Shown: piece after piece, positions 1-8,512 of the stretch
How the letters are laid out: each line of letters starts with the position of its first letter
Position numbering within the stretch: position 1 is the stretch's first letter
Position numbers and translations under genes: made by a program
The notes under the pieces: model-generated
What the model saw: the letters and a program-made list of their open reading frames with translations, nothing else
What the model was told of the DNA's origin: nothing
The model's database searches: none
From: Nakamurella aerolata
GTDB taxonomy: Bacteria > Actinomycetota > Actinomycetes > Mycobacteriales > Nakamurellaceae
Direction of reading: 5' to 3'
DNA length: 64,000 bases
NCBI RefSeq assembly: GCF_013002705.1
Contig: NZ_JABEND010000003.1
Span: 186,001 to 250,000 of the forward strand

Positions 1-618
1 GTGATTGTCGATGAGGCGCAGGAGCTTTCCGACCTGCAGTGGCGGGCGATCGCGCGGCGCTGCCCCACCGGCTCGATGACGATGGTGGGTGATGTGAACC
101 AGGTGGAGGCGCCCGGCGGGCACTCCGACTGGTCGGCGGCGCTGACGCCGGTGCTCGGCGAGCGCTGGAGCCGGACCGACCTGACCGTCTGCTACCGCAC
201 CCCGCAACAGGTGATGTCCGTTGCGGCTGAGGCACTTTCGGCTGCCGGCGCCACGGTGGCGCCGCCCCGGTCGGTGCGGCCGGGGCGGGTCGCGCCGTGG
301 CAGCAGCGGGTGCCGGCAGCGAACCTGGCGCGCACCGCCGCCGAGGTGCTGGAGCGCTGGGGTGCCGACTACGCCGGCGGCCAGCTCGCCGTCATCGCCG
401 CTGAATCCCGGCTGCCGGCGCTGGCACCGCTGCAGTCGGCGCAGGTGAGCGTGCTGACACCCCAGCAGAGCAAGGGTTTGGAGTTCGACGCGGTCCTGCT
501 GGTCGATCCGGACGCCATCGCCGATGGACGCCGCGGCGCCAACGCGCTCTACGTGGCGATGACGCGCTGCACCCAGGAGCTCGGCACGCTGCACGTGGAG
601 CCGGCGACCGACCGGTAG
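1..618 (+). CDS. HelD/UvrD-like superfamily 1 helicase, C-terminal part (cut by window start)
   Basis: The frame is open at base 1, and its first residues (IVDEAQ) are a Walker B motif, so the true start lies outside the window and the GTG at base 1 is not a start. About 205 residues remain. VGDVNQ (motif III-like), a YRTP block (motif IV), SKGLEF (motif V) and YVAMTR (motif VI) follow in the order expected of the second RecA fold of UvrD/Rep-type helicases. The closest familiar type is the actinobacterial HelD/HelR family, which recycles RNA polymerase. That assignment is an inference because the N-terminal half is missing. The next gene is convergent. Confidence 0.85.
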   Translation: MIVDEAQELSDLQWRAIARRCPTGSMTMVGDVNQVEAPGGHSDWSAALTPVLGERWSRTDLTVCYRTPQQVMSVAAEALSAAGATVAPPRSVRPGRVAPWQQRVPAANLARTAAEVLERWGADYAGGQLAVIAAESRLPALAPLQSAQVSVLTPQQSKGLEFDAVLLVDPDAIADGRRGANALYVAMTRCTQELGTLHVEPATDR

Positions 619-737
619 GCCAGCACCAGCACCCGGCCCGGGTGCCGGCACCGGCACCGGCGTCACTCAGGTGCGGCCCGGCAGCTTGGCGCTACCGCCG
701 GTTTCGCGCCCGGCTGACCGGCGCGCTGGCCGCCGGG

Positions 738-1301
738 TCAGTGCGTGCGCGCCTGCGAGAACACCGGTGCCCCAGCGTCTTTGGCCGAAACCTGCGCCGG
801 GTTGGCCGGGTCCACCGGCACCGGCCAGCCGATGTTCAGCCCGGGATCGAGCGGGCTGTAGGCCACCCCTGCCATGCCCGGCTTCCACTCGTCGGTGAAG
901 CAGTAAAGGTACTGGCAGTCGGTGACCGCCTGGAACCCGTTGCACACCCCGGCCGGCACCAGCACCTGGGTGCCGGGCCGCAACGGCACCGTCACCACGT
1001 TGCCGTAGGTCGGCGAATCCTCGCGGGCGTCGAGGTAGGCACCGAACGCCTCGCCGGCGACGCAGGCGACGAGCTTGACCATCGCCTCGCCGTGCAGCCC
1101 GCGAATGCCGCCGGCCTTGGTCTCGGTGGCATTGATCTGCTGCCAGGCACCCAGACCAGCCAGCGCGTCGGCGTAACTGGACGCCCGGTACAGCTCGCGC
1201 ACGGTGCCCCGGTCGTCGGTGACCTGTTTCATGGTCAGCACCAGCAGCCCGTCGATGTCGGTGGTCTGGGTGTTCATGTCGATGATCTGCGGACTCGTCA
1301 C
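738..1301 (-). CDS. dTDP-4-dehydrorhamnose 3,5-epimerase-like (RmlC/RfbC family) cupin
   Basis: The protein is 187 residues from the GTG at 1301 or 179 from the ATG at 1277; upstream in-frame codons are repeat-like and unlikely to be coding. The core GIRGLHGE followed by MVKLVACVAGEAFGAY, then VLVPAGVCNGFQ and YLYCFTDEW, matches dTDP-sugar 3,5-epimerases, including the catalytic His of the RGLH motif and the aromatic residue of YLYCF. Such enzymes convert dTDP-4-keto-6-deoxyglucose toward dTDP-rhamnose for cell wall glycans. No other rhamnose gene is adjacent, so its substrate is unproven. It may act on a related dTDP-keto sugar. Confidence 0.85.
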   Translation of the reverse strand: MTSPQIIDMNTQTTDIDGLLVLTMKQVTDDRGTVRELYRASSYADALAGLGAWQQINATETKAGGIRGLHGEAMVKLVACVAGEAFGAYLDAREDSPTYGNVVTVPLRPGTQVLVPAGVCNGFQAVTDCQYLYCFTDEWKPGMAGVAYSPLDPGLNIGWPVPVDPANPAQVSAKDAGAPVFSQARTH

Positions 1302-1323
1302 GGCGTCATCGTAGAGGCCGTGT

Positions 1324-1394
1324 GCCGCCGGGGCGCGGGCCGACGCGGCGCTTGCCTGGGGCCGTGCGCCGCCGGGGCGCGGGCCGACGCGGCG
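1324..1394. repeat. 27-bp direct repeat, two copies 44 bp apart
   Basis: A 27-bp GC-only-rich unit occurs at 1324-1350 and again at 1368-1394, and shorter GACGCGGCG pieces continue to about 1455. It sits between the divergent epimerase and psd genes, so it lies in their shared upstream region. No promoter could be picked out with confidence. Confidence 0.7.
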
Positions 1395-1510
1395 GCGCGT
1401 GCCTGACGCGACGCTGCCGACCCGACGCTTGCCGACGCGGCGCCGACGCGGCGCATGCCCCGGGGCTCGCGGCGCGGGGGCGGAAGGTCCCTGCACTACC
1501 GTGGTGCGCA

Positions 1511-2302
1511 ATGTCGCATTCCGGAAACCACACCGCGCCGCCCGCCGCCCCGCCTGCCACCGCAGACGCCGGCGGCGGTCTGCGGCACACCCTCGAGCTG
1601 GTGCGCTCGGCGGTGCCGCCGCTGCACCCCGGCGGCCGCGGCATCGTGGCCGCAGCGGCCGGTGGCACGCTGCTGGCCCGCACGCTGCTGCGCAGGGTCG
1701 GGCTGCGCCGGGCCGGCGCAGCGGTGGGCCGGTTCGGGCTGGCCGGTACCGCAGCGACCGCGCTGTTCTTCCGGGAGCCGAAGCGGGTACCGCCGGCCGA
1801 CATCGGCGTGGTGGTGTCGGCCGCCGACGGCCTGGTGGCGCTTGTCGACCAGGCCGCTCCCCCGCCGGAGCTGGGTCTGCCCGACACCCCGCGGCCGCGG
1901 GTGTCGGTGTTCCTGTCGCTGCTGGACGTGCACGTGCAGCGGGTGCCGGTGGCCGGGGTCGTCACCGAAGTGGCGTACCGGGCCGGCACCTTCCTGTCCG
2001 CCGATCTGGACAAGGCGTCGGCCGACAACGAGCGCAACAGTGTGGTGATCGCACCGGCCGCCGGCGGCGATCCGGTGGTGGTCGTCCAGATCGCCGGGCT
2101 GCTGGCCCGCCGGATCGTGTGCGACCTGCGGGCCGGCAGCCAGGCGGAGCTCGGCAGCACCTACGGCTTGATCCGGTTCGGCTCCCGCGTCGATGTCTAC
2201 CTCCCGGTCGGCACCACGACGCTGGTGCGGCCGGGGCAGCGGATGGTCGGCGGCGAGACGGTGCTGGCGCGGCTGACGCCGGCGTCCGACAGCGGCGGCT
2301 GA
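1511..2302 (+). CDS. psd: phosphatidylserine decarboxylase proenzyme
   Basis: This 263-residue protein catalyses the pyruvoyl-dependent decarboxylation of phosphatidylserine to phosphatidylethanolamine at the membrane. A hydrophobic patch near residues 45-85 is followed by FFREPKR, a typical start of the catalytic core. SVFLSLLDVHVQRVP carries the conserved Asp-His pair. Near the C-terminus, IRFGSRVDVYLP contains the Gly-Ser bond that small-type Psd proenzymes cleave to create the pyruvoyl group. The ATG at 1511 was chosen because upstream codons are repeat-derived. It lies 6 bp before pssA, which makes its substrate, so the two form one operon. Confidence 0.93.
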   Translation: MSHSGNHTAPPAAPPATADAGGGLRHTLELVRSAVPPLHPGGRGIVAAAAGGTLLARTLLRRVGLRRAGAAVGRFGLAGTAATALFFREPKRVPPADIGVVVSAADGLVALVDQAAPPPELGLPDTPRPRVSVFLSLLDVHVQRVPVAGVVTEVAYRAGTFLSADLDKASADNERNSVVIAPAAGGDPVVVVQIAGLLARRIVCDLRAGSQAELGSTYGLIRFGSRVDVYLPVGTTTLVRPGQRMVGGETVLARLTPASDSGG

Positions 2303-2308
2303 GCCCAG

Positions 2309-3223
2309 GTGGCAATACCTCCCGGCGTGAAGTTCCTGCCCAACGCCATCACCGTGCTGGCGTTGTGCGCCGGGCTGTCGTCGGTGGCGTTCGCTCATCG
2401 CGCCACCATGGAGACCGGCGTCGGCTGGTGGCTGCTGACCGCCGGAATGATTGCCACCGCAGCGATTCTCGACTCCCTCGACGGACCGGCGGCGCGGCTG
2501 CTGAACGCCGAGAGCCGGATCGGCGCGCAACTGGACTCACTCAGCGATTGCGTGAGTTTCGGTGTTGCTCCGGCCATGGTGATGTACCTGTGGGGGCTGG
2601 ATCAGCAGCCGATCGGCTGGGTGTTCTGTCTGCTGTACGCGGTGTGCACCGCGCTGCGGCTGGCCCGGTTCAACTCGGTGCTGGACGACGGACCGCCCCA
2701 GCCATGGGCCAAGGGTTTCTTCACCGGCATCCCGTCGCCGGCCGGCGCGCTGCTGGCCATCTACCCGATGCTGCTCGACACCAGGTTCGGCGACGGCTGG
2801 TGGACCAACAAGTGGCTGGCCGGGCTGTGGATCGGCATCGTCGGGCTGTTGATGGTGTCGCGGCTCCCGTCGATCGCGCTGAAGTCGGTGATCTTCCCGC
2901 CGCAGCTGATCCTGCCGGCGCTGGTGCTGCTGGTGGTCGCCGTCGCGCTGACCTTCTACCAGCCGGTGATCATGGTCGGTCTCGGCCTGCTGGTGTACCT
3001 GGCGCACCTGCCTTATGCGGCCTGGAAGCGCCAGCACATCAGGCATCAACCCGACCTGTGGTACGACAATCGCCGCAGGTCCGCGCTGCGGGCCAGGGCG
3101 CACCGCAACGCGCGGCTGCGGCCCCGGCGGGCATCGGTGCGCAGGGTCGCCGGTCAGCGGCGGCCGCGCCCGGCCGATCCGCAGCGCCCGTCCCGGCCGA
3201 TCGGGCGCCGGCGGTTGCGCTGA
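2309..3223 (+). CDS. pssA: CDP-diacylglycerol-serine O-phosphatidyltransferase
   Basis: This integral membrane enzyme of 304 residues makes phosphatidylserine from CDP-diacylglycerol and serine. The CDP-alcohol phosphatidyltransferase signature is complete: the DGPAAR block, eight residues, then G-x3-D-x3-D, at about residues 58-82. Several hydrophobic helices follow to about residue 235. The last 60 residues are Arg/Pro-rich and probably cytosolic. The start is the GTG at 2309, or the GTG at 2327, which would begin VKFLPNAIT. Coupling with psd upstream gives the full phosphatidylserine to phosphatidylethanolamine route. Confidence 0.93.
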   Translation: MAIPPGVKFLPNAITVLALCAGLSSVAFAHRATMETGVGWWLLTAGMIATAAILDSLDGPAARLLNAESRIGAQLDSLSDCVSFGVAPAMVMYLWGLDQQPIGWVFCLLYAVCTALRLARFNSVLDDGPPQPWAKGFFTGIPSPAGALLAIYPMLLDTRFGDGWWTNKWLAGLWIGIVGLLMVSRLPSIALKSVIFPPQLILPALVLLVVAVALTFYQPVIMVGLGLLVYLAHLPYAAWKRQHIRHQPDLWYDNRRRSALRARAHRNARLRPRRASVRRVAGQRRPRPADPQRPSRPIGRRRLR

Positions 3224-3256
3224 GCTCGCCCGGCGCTTGCTGGGCGATCGGGCAGG

Positions 3257-4036
3257 ATGACCCGCATGGACCTCAACGCCGACCTCGGTGAGTCGTTCGG
3301 CCGCTGGACGCTCGGCGACGACGCGGCCATGCTCGCCATCGTCACCAGTGCCAACGTGGCGTGCGGCTTCCACGCCGGCGACCCAACGGTGTTGCTGCAG
3401 TGCTGCGAGCGGGCCGCCGCGCACGACGTGCGGATCGGCGCCCAGGTCGGTTACCGCGACCTGGCCGGCTTCGGCCGCCGCTTCATCGACGTTGCCCCCG
3501 CCGATCTGGAGGCCGACGTGCTGTATCAGCTCGGCGCGCTGGACGGGCTGGCGCGCGCTGCCGACTCGCGGGTCAGCTACCTGAAACCCCATGGGGCGCT
3601 GTACAACACGGTGGTGCACCACCGGGCGCAGGCGGCCGCGGTTGTCGCCGCGGTGCGCCGGTACGACGCCAGCCTGCCGGTGCTCGGGCTGCCCGGCTCG
3701 GCGCTGCTGGAGCTGGCCGACGCTGCCGGGCTGCGCACCGTCCGGGAGGCGTTCGCCGACCGCGCCTACACCCCGATGGGCACCCTGGTGCCGCGCGCCG
3801 AACCCGGCGCGGTGCTGCACGATCCCGACGAGATCGCCCGCCGGGTGGTCGGTCTGGCACGTGATCACACCCTCACCGCCGTCGACGGCACGGTGTTGAC
3901 GGTGGACGCCGACTCGGTCTGCGTGCACGGTGACAGCCCCGGCGCCGTCGCCATCGCCACCGCGGTCCGCACCGCGCTGGTGGCGGCCGGGCTGGCGGTG
4001 GCCGCCTTCACGCAGCCGGCACCGGGACGGAGCTGA
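3257..4036 (+). CDS. pxpA: 5-oxoprolinase subunit A (LamB/YcsF family)
   Basis: This 259-residue protein (256 if the second ATG at 3266 is used) opens with [13 protein letters not shown], the family signature. [11 protein letters not shown] and LKPHGALYN carry the conserved metal or substrate residues. PxpA works with PxpB and PxpC to hydrolyse 5-oxoproline (pyroglutamate) to glutamate with ATP. pxpB starts 2 bp downstream and pxpC overlaps pxpB, so the three are one translational unit. Pyroglutamate salvage is the expected role. Confidence 0.95.
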   Translation: MTRMDLNADLGESFGRWTLGDDAAMLAIVTSANVACGFHAGDPTVLLQCCERAAAHDVRIGAQVGYRDLAGFGRRFIDVAPADLEADVLYQLGALDGLARAADSRVSYLKPHGALYNTVVHHRAQAAAVVAAVRRYDASLPVLGLPGSALLELADAAGLRTVREAFADRAYTPMGTLVPRAEPGAVLHDPDEIARRVVGLARDHTLTAVDGTVLTVDADSVCVHGDSPGAVAIATAVRTALVAAGLAVAAFTQPAPGRS

Positions 4037-4038
4037 CG

Positions 4039-4842
4039 GTGCGGGTGCTGCCGATGGGCGACCGTGCGCTGCTGCTCGAGGTGGATTCCGCCGACCAGGT
4101 GGCAGCGCTGGATCAGCTGCTGCGGCAACGGGTTTCCGGGCGGGCATCGTCGGGTTCGGCCACTGCGTCCGAGATCGTCGAAGTGGTGCCGGCGGCCCGG
4201 ACGCTGCTGGTGCGCACCCGCGACGTGCCGTCGGCAGCGTTGTGGGAGGCGCTCGGCGCGCTGGTGCGCGGCGGTGTTGTTGGGGGCAGTGTTGTTGGGG
4301 GCGGTGTCGTTGGCGGCGGGCTCGATGCCGAGCAGCCCAACCCGGCCGCCACCGTTCTGGGCGCCGGCGCCGGGTCCGGCCCGGGGTCAGCCGCTGGGTC
4401 CGGCGCGGAGGCGGACGCTGGTCGTGGCGCGGGGTCGGGCGCGGCTGCCGACCTGCCGGTCGAGATCCCGGTGCGGTACGACGGCGCCGACCTGGGCGAG
4501 GTGGCCGCGCTCACCGGGCTCGGCGTCGCCGAGCTGATTGCCGCCCACACCGACTCCGTGTGGCGGGCAGCGTTCGCCGGCTTCGCGCCGGGTTTTGCCT
4601 ACCTCACCGGCGGTGACCCGCGGCTGGCGGTGCCGCGACGCACCCACCCGCGCACCGAGATCCCCTCAGGCGCAGTGGGTTTGGCCGGTGAGTACTGCGG
4701 CATCTACCCGCGCCGGTCGCCCGGCGGCTGGCAGCTGATCGGCCGCACCGATGCGGTGCTGTGGGACGAGCGGCGCGATCCGCCCGCGCTGCTGACCCCC
4801 GGCACGCTGGTGCGGTTCGTCGCCGTCCGGGACGGTCGATGA
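4039..4842 (+). CDS. pxpB: 5-oxoprolinase subunit B (allophanate hydrolase subunit 1-like)
   Basis: This 267-residue protein starts at the GTG at 4039, 2 bp after pxpA. The C-terminal half carries the family block FAPGFAYLTGGDPRL and the YPRRSPGGWQLIGRT segment of the CT_C_D/AHS1 fold. Between about residues 75 and 135 lies a Gly/Ala/Val-rich low-complexity insert (VVGGG and GAGSG runs) that splits the fold and is absent from ordinary PxpB proteins. The ends of the fold are intact, so the subunit is probably functional with an extended loop. Its stop overlaps the pxpC start (ATGA). Confidence 0.92.
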   Translation: MRVLPMGDRALLLEVDSADQVAALDQLLRQRVSGRASSGSATASEIVEVVPAARTLLVRTRDVPSAALWEALGALVRGGVVGGSVVGGGVVGGGLDAEQPNPAATVLGAGAGSGPGSAAGSGAEADAGRGAGSGAAADLPVEIPVRYDGADLGEVAALTGLGVAELIAAHTDSVWRAAFAGFAPGFAYLTGGDPRLAVPRRTHPRTEIPSGAVGLAGEYCGIYPRRSPGGWQLIGRTDAVLWDERRDPPALLTPGTLVRFVAVRDGR

Positions 4843-5864
4843 CGCCGCCCGCGCAGCTGGACGTCATCAGCACCGGGCCGCTGACGCTGGTGCAGGACTT
4901 GGGCCGCCCCGGCTGGGCGCATCTGGGGGTGAGCGACAGCGGCGCCGCCGACCGGGCCGCGTTCCGGCGCGGTGCCGCGCTGGTCGGCAACGATGTCGGC
5001 CGGCCGGCCCTTGAGGTGGTGCTGGGCGGGTTGGCCGTGCGCGCGGTCGGCGCGGTGCGGGTGGCGGTGACCGGCGCCGGCGTCCCTTTGCGGCATCAGC
5101 GTGCCGCCGATCGCTCGACGCAGCGGCCGAGCTGCGACACGGTGCTGCAGCTGGCGGACGGTGATGTGCTGCGGCTGGGTACTCCGCGATCCGGGCTGCG
5201 CAACTATCTCTCGGTGTCCGGCGGCATCGACGTGCCGGCCGTGCTCGGATCGCGATCCACCGACACGCTGTCCGGTCTCGGCCCGGCGCCGGTGCGACCC
5301 GGCGATCGGCTGCCGGTCGGATCGGCGCCCGGCGAACCGGTTTTCACCGATCCCGTTGGGACCGGCCCGGTTTCTCGCGGCTCTGTTCCCAACAGCGCTG
5401 TCCCCCATCACCCGGTGGCCAGCGATCCGGCGCCCGCGGACAATGCGCGGGCGCTCGACGCCACGGAGGCGCTGACCCTTCCGGTGATCCCCGGCCCGCG
5501 CAGCGACTACCTCGCCGACCCCGACCTGTTGGTGCGTTCGGCCTGGACCGTCTCGCCGCACAGCGACCGGATCGGCCTGCGGCTGCTGCATCCCGGCGGT
5601 GAGAAGTTCGCCAGGGCAACGGGTTTCGCCGATCGTGAGCTGCCGAGCGAGCCGATGCTGCGCGGCGCGATCCAGGTGCCGCCCTCGGGTGAGCCGGTGA
5701 TCCTGTTCGCCGACCACCCCACCACCGGCGGCTACCCGGTGATCGGCGTCGTCGCCGACGCGGGACTGGACGCGCTGGCGCAGCTGCGGCCGGGCGCGGC
5801 GGTGCGGTTCCGCTGGAGCCCCGGCGCCAGTGCCCCCGGCGCCGGTGCCCCCGACATCGGTTAG
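4839..5864 (+). CDS. pxpC: 5-oxoprolinase subunit C (biotin-dependent carboxyltransferase/AHS2 family)
   Basis: The ATG at 4839 overlaps the pxpB stop, giving 341 residues. QDLGRPGWAHLGVSDSGA near the N-terminus, NYLSVSGGIDV, and FADHPTTGGYPVIG near the C-terminus are PxpC/KipA landmarks. It completes the ATP-dependent 5-oxoprolinase. A Ser/Pro/Val-rich stretch around residues 150-205 looks like a lengthened linker. The last 21 codons lie inside the first copy of a 199-bp tandem duplication. The second copy of that tail downstream is untranslated. Confidence 0.93.
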   Translation: MTPPAQLDVISTGPLTLVQDLGRPGWAHLGVSDSGAADRAAFRRGAALVGNDVGRPALEVVLGGLAVRAVGAVRVAVTGAGVPLRHQRAADRSTQRPSCDTVLQLADGDVLRLGTPRSGLRNYLSVSGGIDVPAVLGSRSTDTLSGLGPAPVRPGDRLPVGSAPGEPVFTDPVGTGPVSRGSVPNSAVPHHPVASDPAPADNARALDATEALTLPVIPGPRSDYLADPDLLVRSAWTVSPHSDRIGLRLLHPGGEKFARATGFADRELPSEPMLRGAIQVPPSGEPVILFADHPTTGGYPVIGVVADAGLDALAQLRPGAAVRFRWSPGASAPGAGAPDIG

Positions 5865-5893
5865 CCGACCTCAGCAAGCACCGGCGTCCGTTG

Positions 5894-5933
5894 GCGGAAG
5901 ATCGTGCACCGTAGTCGGTGGCCGATCTTCCGC
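5894..5933. terminator. bidirectional hairpin terminator, copy 1
   Basis: GCGGAAGATCG (5894-5904) pairs with CGATCTTCCGC (5923-5933) as an 11-bp perfect stem, with an inner CACC/GGTG stem in the loop. It sits between the convergent pxpC and ligase genes. There is no long T tract, which is common for actinobacterial terminators. Confidence 0.75.
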
Positions 5934-6092
5934 TATCACGCACGCACCGGTCAGTCGGCTGCGGGCACCAGCGCGCGCACCGCCGCGGCGCGGCGATCCA
6001 GTGCGGCTCCGCTGGAACCCCAGCGCCAGTGCTCCCAGCGCCAGTGCCCCCGACATCGGTTAGCCGACCTCAGCAAGCACCGGCGTCAGTTG

Positions 6093-6132
6093 GCGGAAGA
6101 TCGTGCACCGTAGTCGGTGGCCGATCTTCCGC
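6093..6132. terminator. bidirectional hairpin terminator, copy 2
   Basis: This is the duplicate of the 5894 hairpin, shifted by 199 bp. The same 11-bp arms lie at 6093-6103 and 6122-6132, and stem and loop are conserved. It ends 17 bp before the ligase stop codon on the other strand. Confidence 0.75.
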
Positions 6133-6149
6133 GATCGCGCACGGACCGG

Positions 6150-7706
6150 TCAGTCGGCTATGGGCAGCAACGCACGCAGCGCCTCGATGGTGTCCGCCTG
6201 GTCGGCCGGTTTACCGCTGCCCGGCTCGAAAGCGTCGCTGCGGTAACGCTTGACCCGCGCGAAGCGCAGCGCCACCCCGCCCGGATACCTGGTCGACCGC
6301 TGTACCCCGTCGATGGCTATCTCCACCACCGTTGTCGGCTGCACGAATACCGTCGTGGTGGTTGACCGGGTCTGGATGGTCGGGAAGTACTCCGTCTGCC
6401 ACTCGAGAACCGCGTCGGTGAGTCCCTTGAAGGTCTTGCCCACCATCACGAATCCGCCGGGCGGCCCGAATTGCCCGTCCGGATCTCTGGCTCCGAGGTG
6501 CAGGTTCGACAGCCAGCCCTGCCGACGCCCGTACCCCCACTCCGCCGCCAGCACCACCAGGTCGTAGGTGTGCACCGGCTTCACCTTGATCCACGACTTG
6601 CCGCGCCGCCCGGCCGCGTAGGGCGCCGACAGGTCTTTCACCACGGCGCCCTCGTGCCCGGCGGCGACGGCATCGGCGAACACCCGCTCGGCCTCCGCAG
6701 GGCTCGCCGTCACCTCGCCCGGCATCATTCTGTCGCCGACAATGCGTTGCAGCGCAATCCTTCTGCGCTCCAGCGGCTCGTCGAGGTAGTCGACCCCGTC
6801 GGCGTGCAACACGTCGAAGAACCAGGCCGACAGCTCCGCCGGCCGGACGGCCGTGGCGCCGAACCGCGACATGCTGTCGGCGAACGGGCGGGCCTTGCCG
6901 TCGGCGTCGAGGGTGAGGGTCTCCCCGTCGAGAATCAGGTCGCCGCCGGGAAAGCCGGCCACCATCTCAGCCAGCTCTGGCACCCGCGGGGTGATGTCGG
7001 CGAGGCTGCGGGTGTACGCGGTGACCTCACCTCCGACCCTGTGCACCTGCAGCCGGGCGCCGTCCATCTTGTACTCGACCGACGCCGGCCCGCCGAGCTC
7101 GGCCAGCGCGGCCGTCACCGTCGGGGCGCTGGCGGCCAGCATCGGCAGCACCGGAACGCCGGGGGTGAGTCCGACCGCGCCGAGATCGTCACCGGAAACC
7201 GCCCGCTGCGCCGTCAGCCCAAGGTCGCCGATCAACATGGCCGCCCGGCGGACCCGCGCCGCCGGCAGTTCGGCGGCGCCGGCGACGGCGTCCAGCAGCA
7301 CCCCGTCCAGCGCCCCGGTGCGCATGTCGCCGAGCAGCGCCCTGCGCAGGAAATCCTGTTCGGCTCCGGTGGCCCGGCCGAAAAGCTCGCCAAGCAGTTC
7401 GCCGCGGCGGGCGCCGACGCCGGCGCCGGACTCGACGGACTTGAGTGCCTGCAACGCGTCGTCGACGTCCGGCAGCGTCAGGGTGGCGGCCTCGGCGGCC
7501 GGCGGCGTGACCGCGGACAGCGTGCGCCAGCCGATACCGGTGCGGCCCTGGCGCGGCTTGCCCAGCAGCAGTCCGGTCGCGATCGGCGCCTGGTCCGGCT
7601 CGTCCGCGAGGCGGCGGAGCAGCGCACTCAGCGTGCCCACCTTCGCCAGCCGGGACGGGGTGCCGGCCACCGTCGCGGCCGCCTCGACCACCTCAGCCAG
7701 CAGCAT
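6150..7706 (-). CDS. lig: ATP-dependent DNA ligase (actinobacterial LigB type)
   Basis: The likely start is the ATG at 7706 (MLLAEVVEAA), which resembles mycobacterial LigB; an ATG two codons upstream at 7712 is also possible. That gives about 518 residues. A helical DNA-binding region (1-200) is followed by EYKMDGARLQ, whose Lys near residue 213 is the adenylation site. Downstream are LDGETL, GHEGAVVKD and WIKVKP (motifs III-V) and an OB-fold tail. It seals nicks using ATP, probably in repair, beside an NAD-dependent replicative ligase elsewhere. The final codons lie in the duplicated pxpC/lig junction. Confidence 0.95.
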   Translation of the reverse strand: MLLAEVVEAAATVAGTPSRLAKVGTLSALLRRLADEPDQAPIATGLLLGKPRQGRTGIGWRTLSAVTPPAAEAATLTLPDVDDALQALKSVESGAGVGARRGELLGELFGRATGAEQDFLRRALLGDMRTGALDGVLLDAVAGAAELPAARVRRAAMLIGDLGLTAQRAVSGDDLGAVGLTPGVPVLPMLAASAPTVTAALAELGGPASVEYKMDGARLQVHRVGGEVTAYTRSLADITPRVPELAEMVAGFPGGDLILDGETLTLDADGKARPFADSMSRFGATAVRPAELSAWFFDVLHADGVDYLDEPLERRRIALQRIVGDRMMPGEVTASPAEAERVFADAVAAGHEGAVVKDLSAPYAAGRRGKSWIKVKPVHTYDLVVLAAEWGYGRRQGWLSNLHLGARDPDGQFGPPGGFVMVGKTFKGLTDAVLEWQTEYFPTIQTRSTTTTVFVQPTTVVEIAIDGVQRSTRYPGGVALRFARVKRYRSDAFEPGSGKPADQADTIEALRALLPIAD

Positions 7707-7820
7707 CGGCACAGGTTAGCGGGGACGGCCGACGGCAGACCCTGCTGCCTGCGAGAACGCCGCGGCGCGCGCCGCCGGGTACCGGGCCGACTTCGACAGG
7801 ACCGGGGTCAGTCGTCGCGG

Positions 7821-8129
7821 TCAGTCGTCAATGCCGAGTCGCCGCTTGGAGCGGGCGGCCTGCCTGGACGCGCGCATCCGGCGGAGCCGGCGCACCAGCA
7901 GCGGGTCGTGGGCCAGCGCTGCCGGGTTGTCGATGATCTCGTTCAGCACCTGGTAGTAGCGAGTGGGCGACAGGTCGAACATGTCTTTGATGGCCTGCTC
8001 CTTGGCGCCGGCGTACTGCCACCACTGCCGCTCGAACTGCAGGATGTCGCGGTCGCGACGGTTCAGCCCGTCGGGTACCTGCTCCGCCCCGAGCTGCTCG
8101 GCGGTGTTGTCGCCCGTGTTGCCTGCCAT
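7821..8129 (-). CDS. DUF3263 domain protein
   Basis: This is a 102-residue protein. Residues 22-70 (RDRDILQFERQWWQYAGAKE followed by AIKDMFDLSPTRYYQVLNE) match DUF3263, a small actinobacterial helical domain with a helix-turn-helix-like look. The C-terminus is basic (RRLRRMRASRQAARSKRR), which would suit nucleic acid contact. Its function is unknown. Confidence 0.88.
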   Translation of the reverse strand: MAGNTGDNTAEQLGAEQVPDGLNRRDRDILQFERQWWQYAGAKEQAIKDMFDLSPTRYYQVLNEIIDNPAALAHDPLLVRRLRRMRASRQAARSKRRLGIDD

Positions 8130-8512
8130 GCGTCCCTCCGCCTGCTGCCGGTCCGTGCCGCTCGTGCCAAGGGAGCCGGATTCACCTGCCGGACGCCGAT
8201 CGCCCCGGCCCGGTCTCTCCGGATCAGGCCGTGCCGGGCCCTGAGCCCGGTCTTGGGTCCAGTTCCGGTCCGATTTCGTTCCGGTCGCGATCCCGGCGGC
8301 GCCGGAATCACATCCGTGTAACTCCCGGGGTCATTGCACCATCGTTGCGACGTCGCGGTCCAGCCCGGCGCGGAGTGTCGCACCGCTGGATCGTCAGCGT
8401 GTCGCGCGGTTGTCGCAGGTCTCGTGACGTGTGGGATTGTTGTTACTGGAGTGCCTGTTGAGCCCACCCGGGCGCCTGGAATGTTTCTTGACACGTCAAC
8501 GTTAGGAGAGAC
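8130..8512. other. 383-bp divergent intergenic region
   Basis: This is the shared upstream region of the DUF3263 gene and the interrupted monooxygenase gene, with no credible ORF. Near the right end is a near-palindrome, TTGACACGTCAA (8488-8499, 10 of 12 symmetric), just before the AGGAG ribosome-binding site (8504-8508) of the monooxygenase. It could be an operator. The -35/-10 elements are not clear. Confidence 0.5.

Larger units (their letters stand above)
5802..6159. repeat. 199-bp offset duplication spanning the pxpC and ligase 3' ends
   Basis: Bases 5802-5960 and 6001-6159 are near-identical at a constant offset of 199 bp. The first copy contains the true end of pxpC and its stop; the second has the same tail without an open frame. 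The weaker match continues past 5960 and 6159 into the last codons of the ligase (ATGGGCAGCAACGCACGCAG against GCGGGCACCAGCGCGCGCAC). The ancestral unit therefore covered the 3' ends of both convergent genes. It explains the otherwise empty 285-bp gap between them. Confidence 0.9.

Noticed and set aside
1399-3291. 630-codon plus-strand frame over psd and pssA
   Set aside because: It is Arg/Pro/Gly-rich with no homology; psd and pssA occupy the other frames with full motifs.
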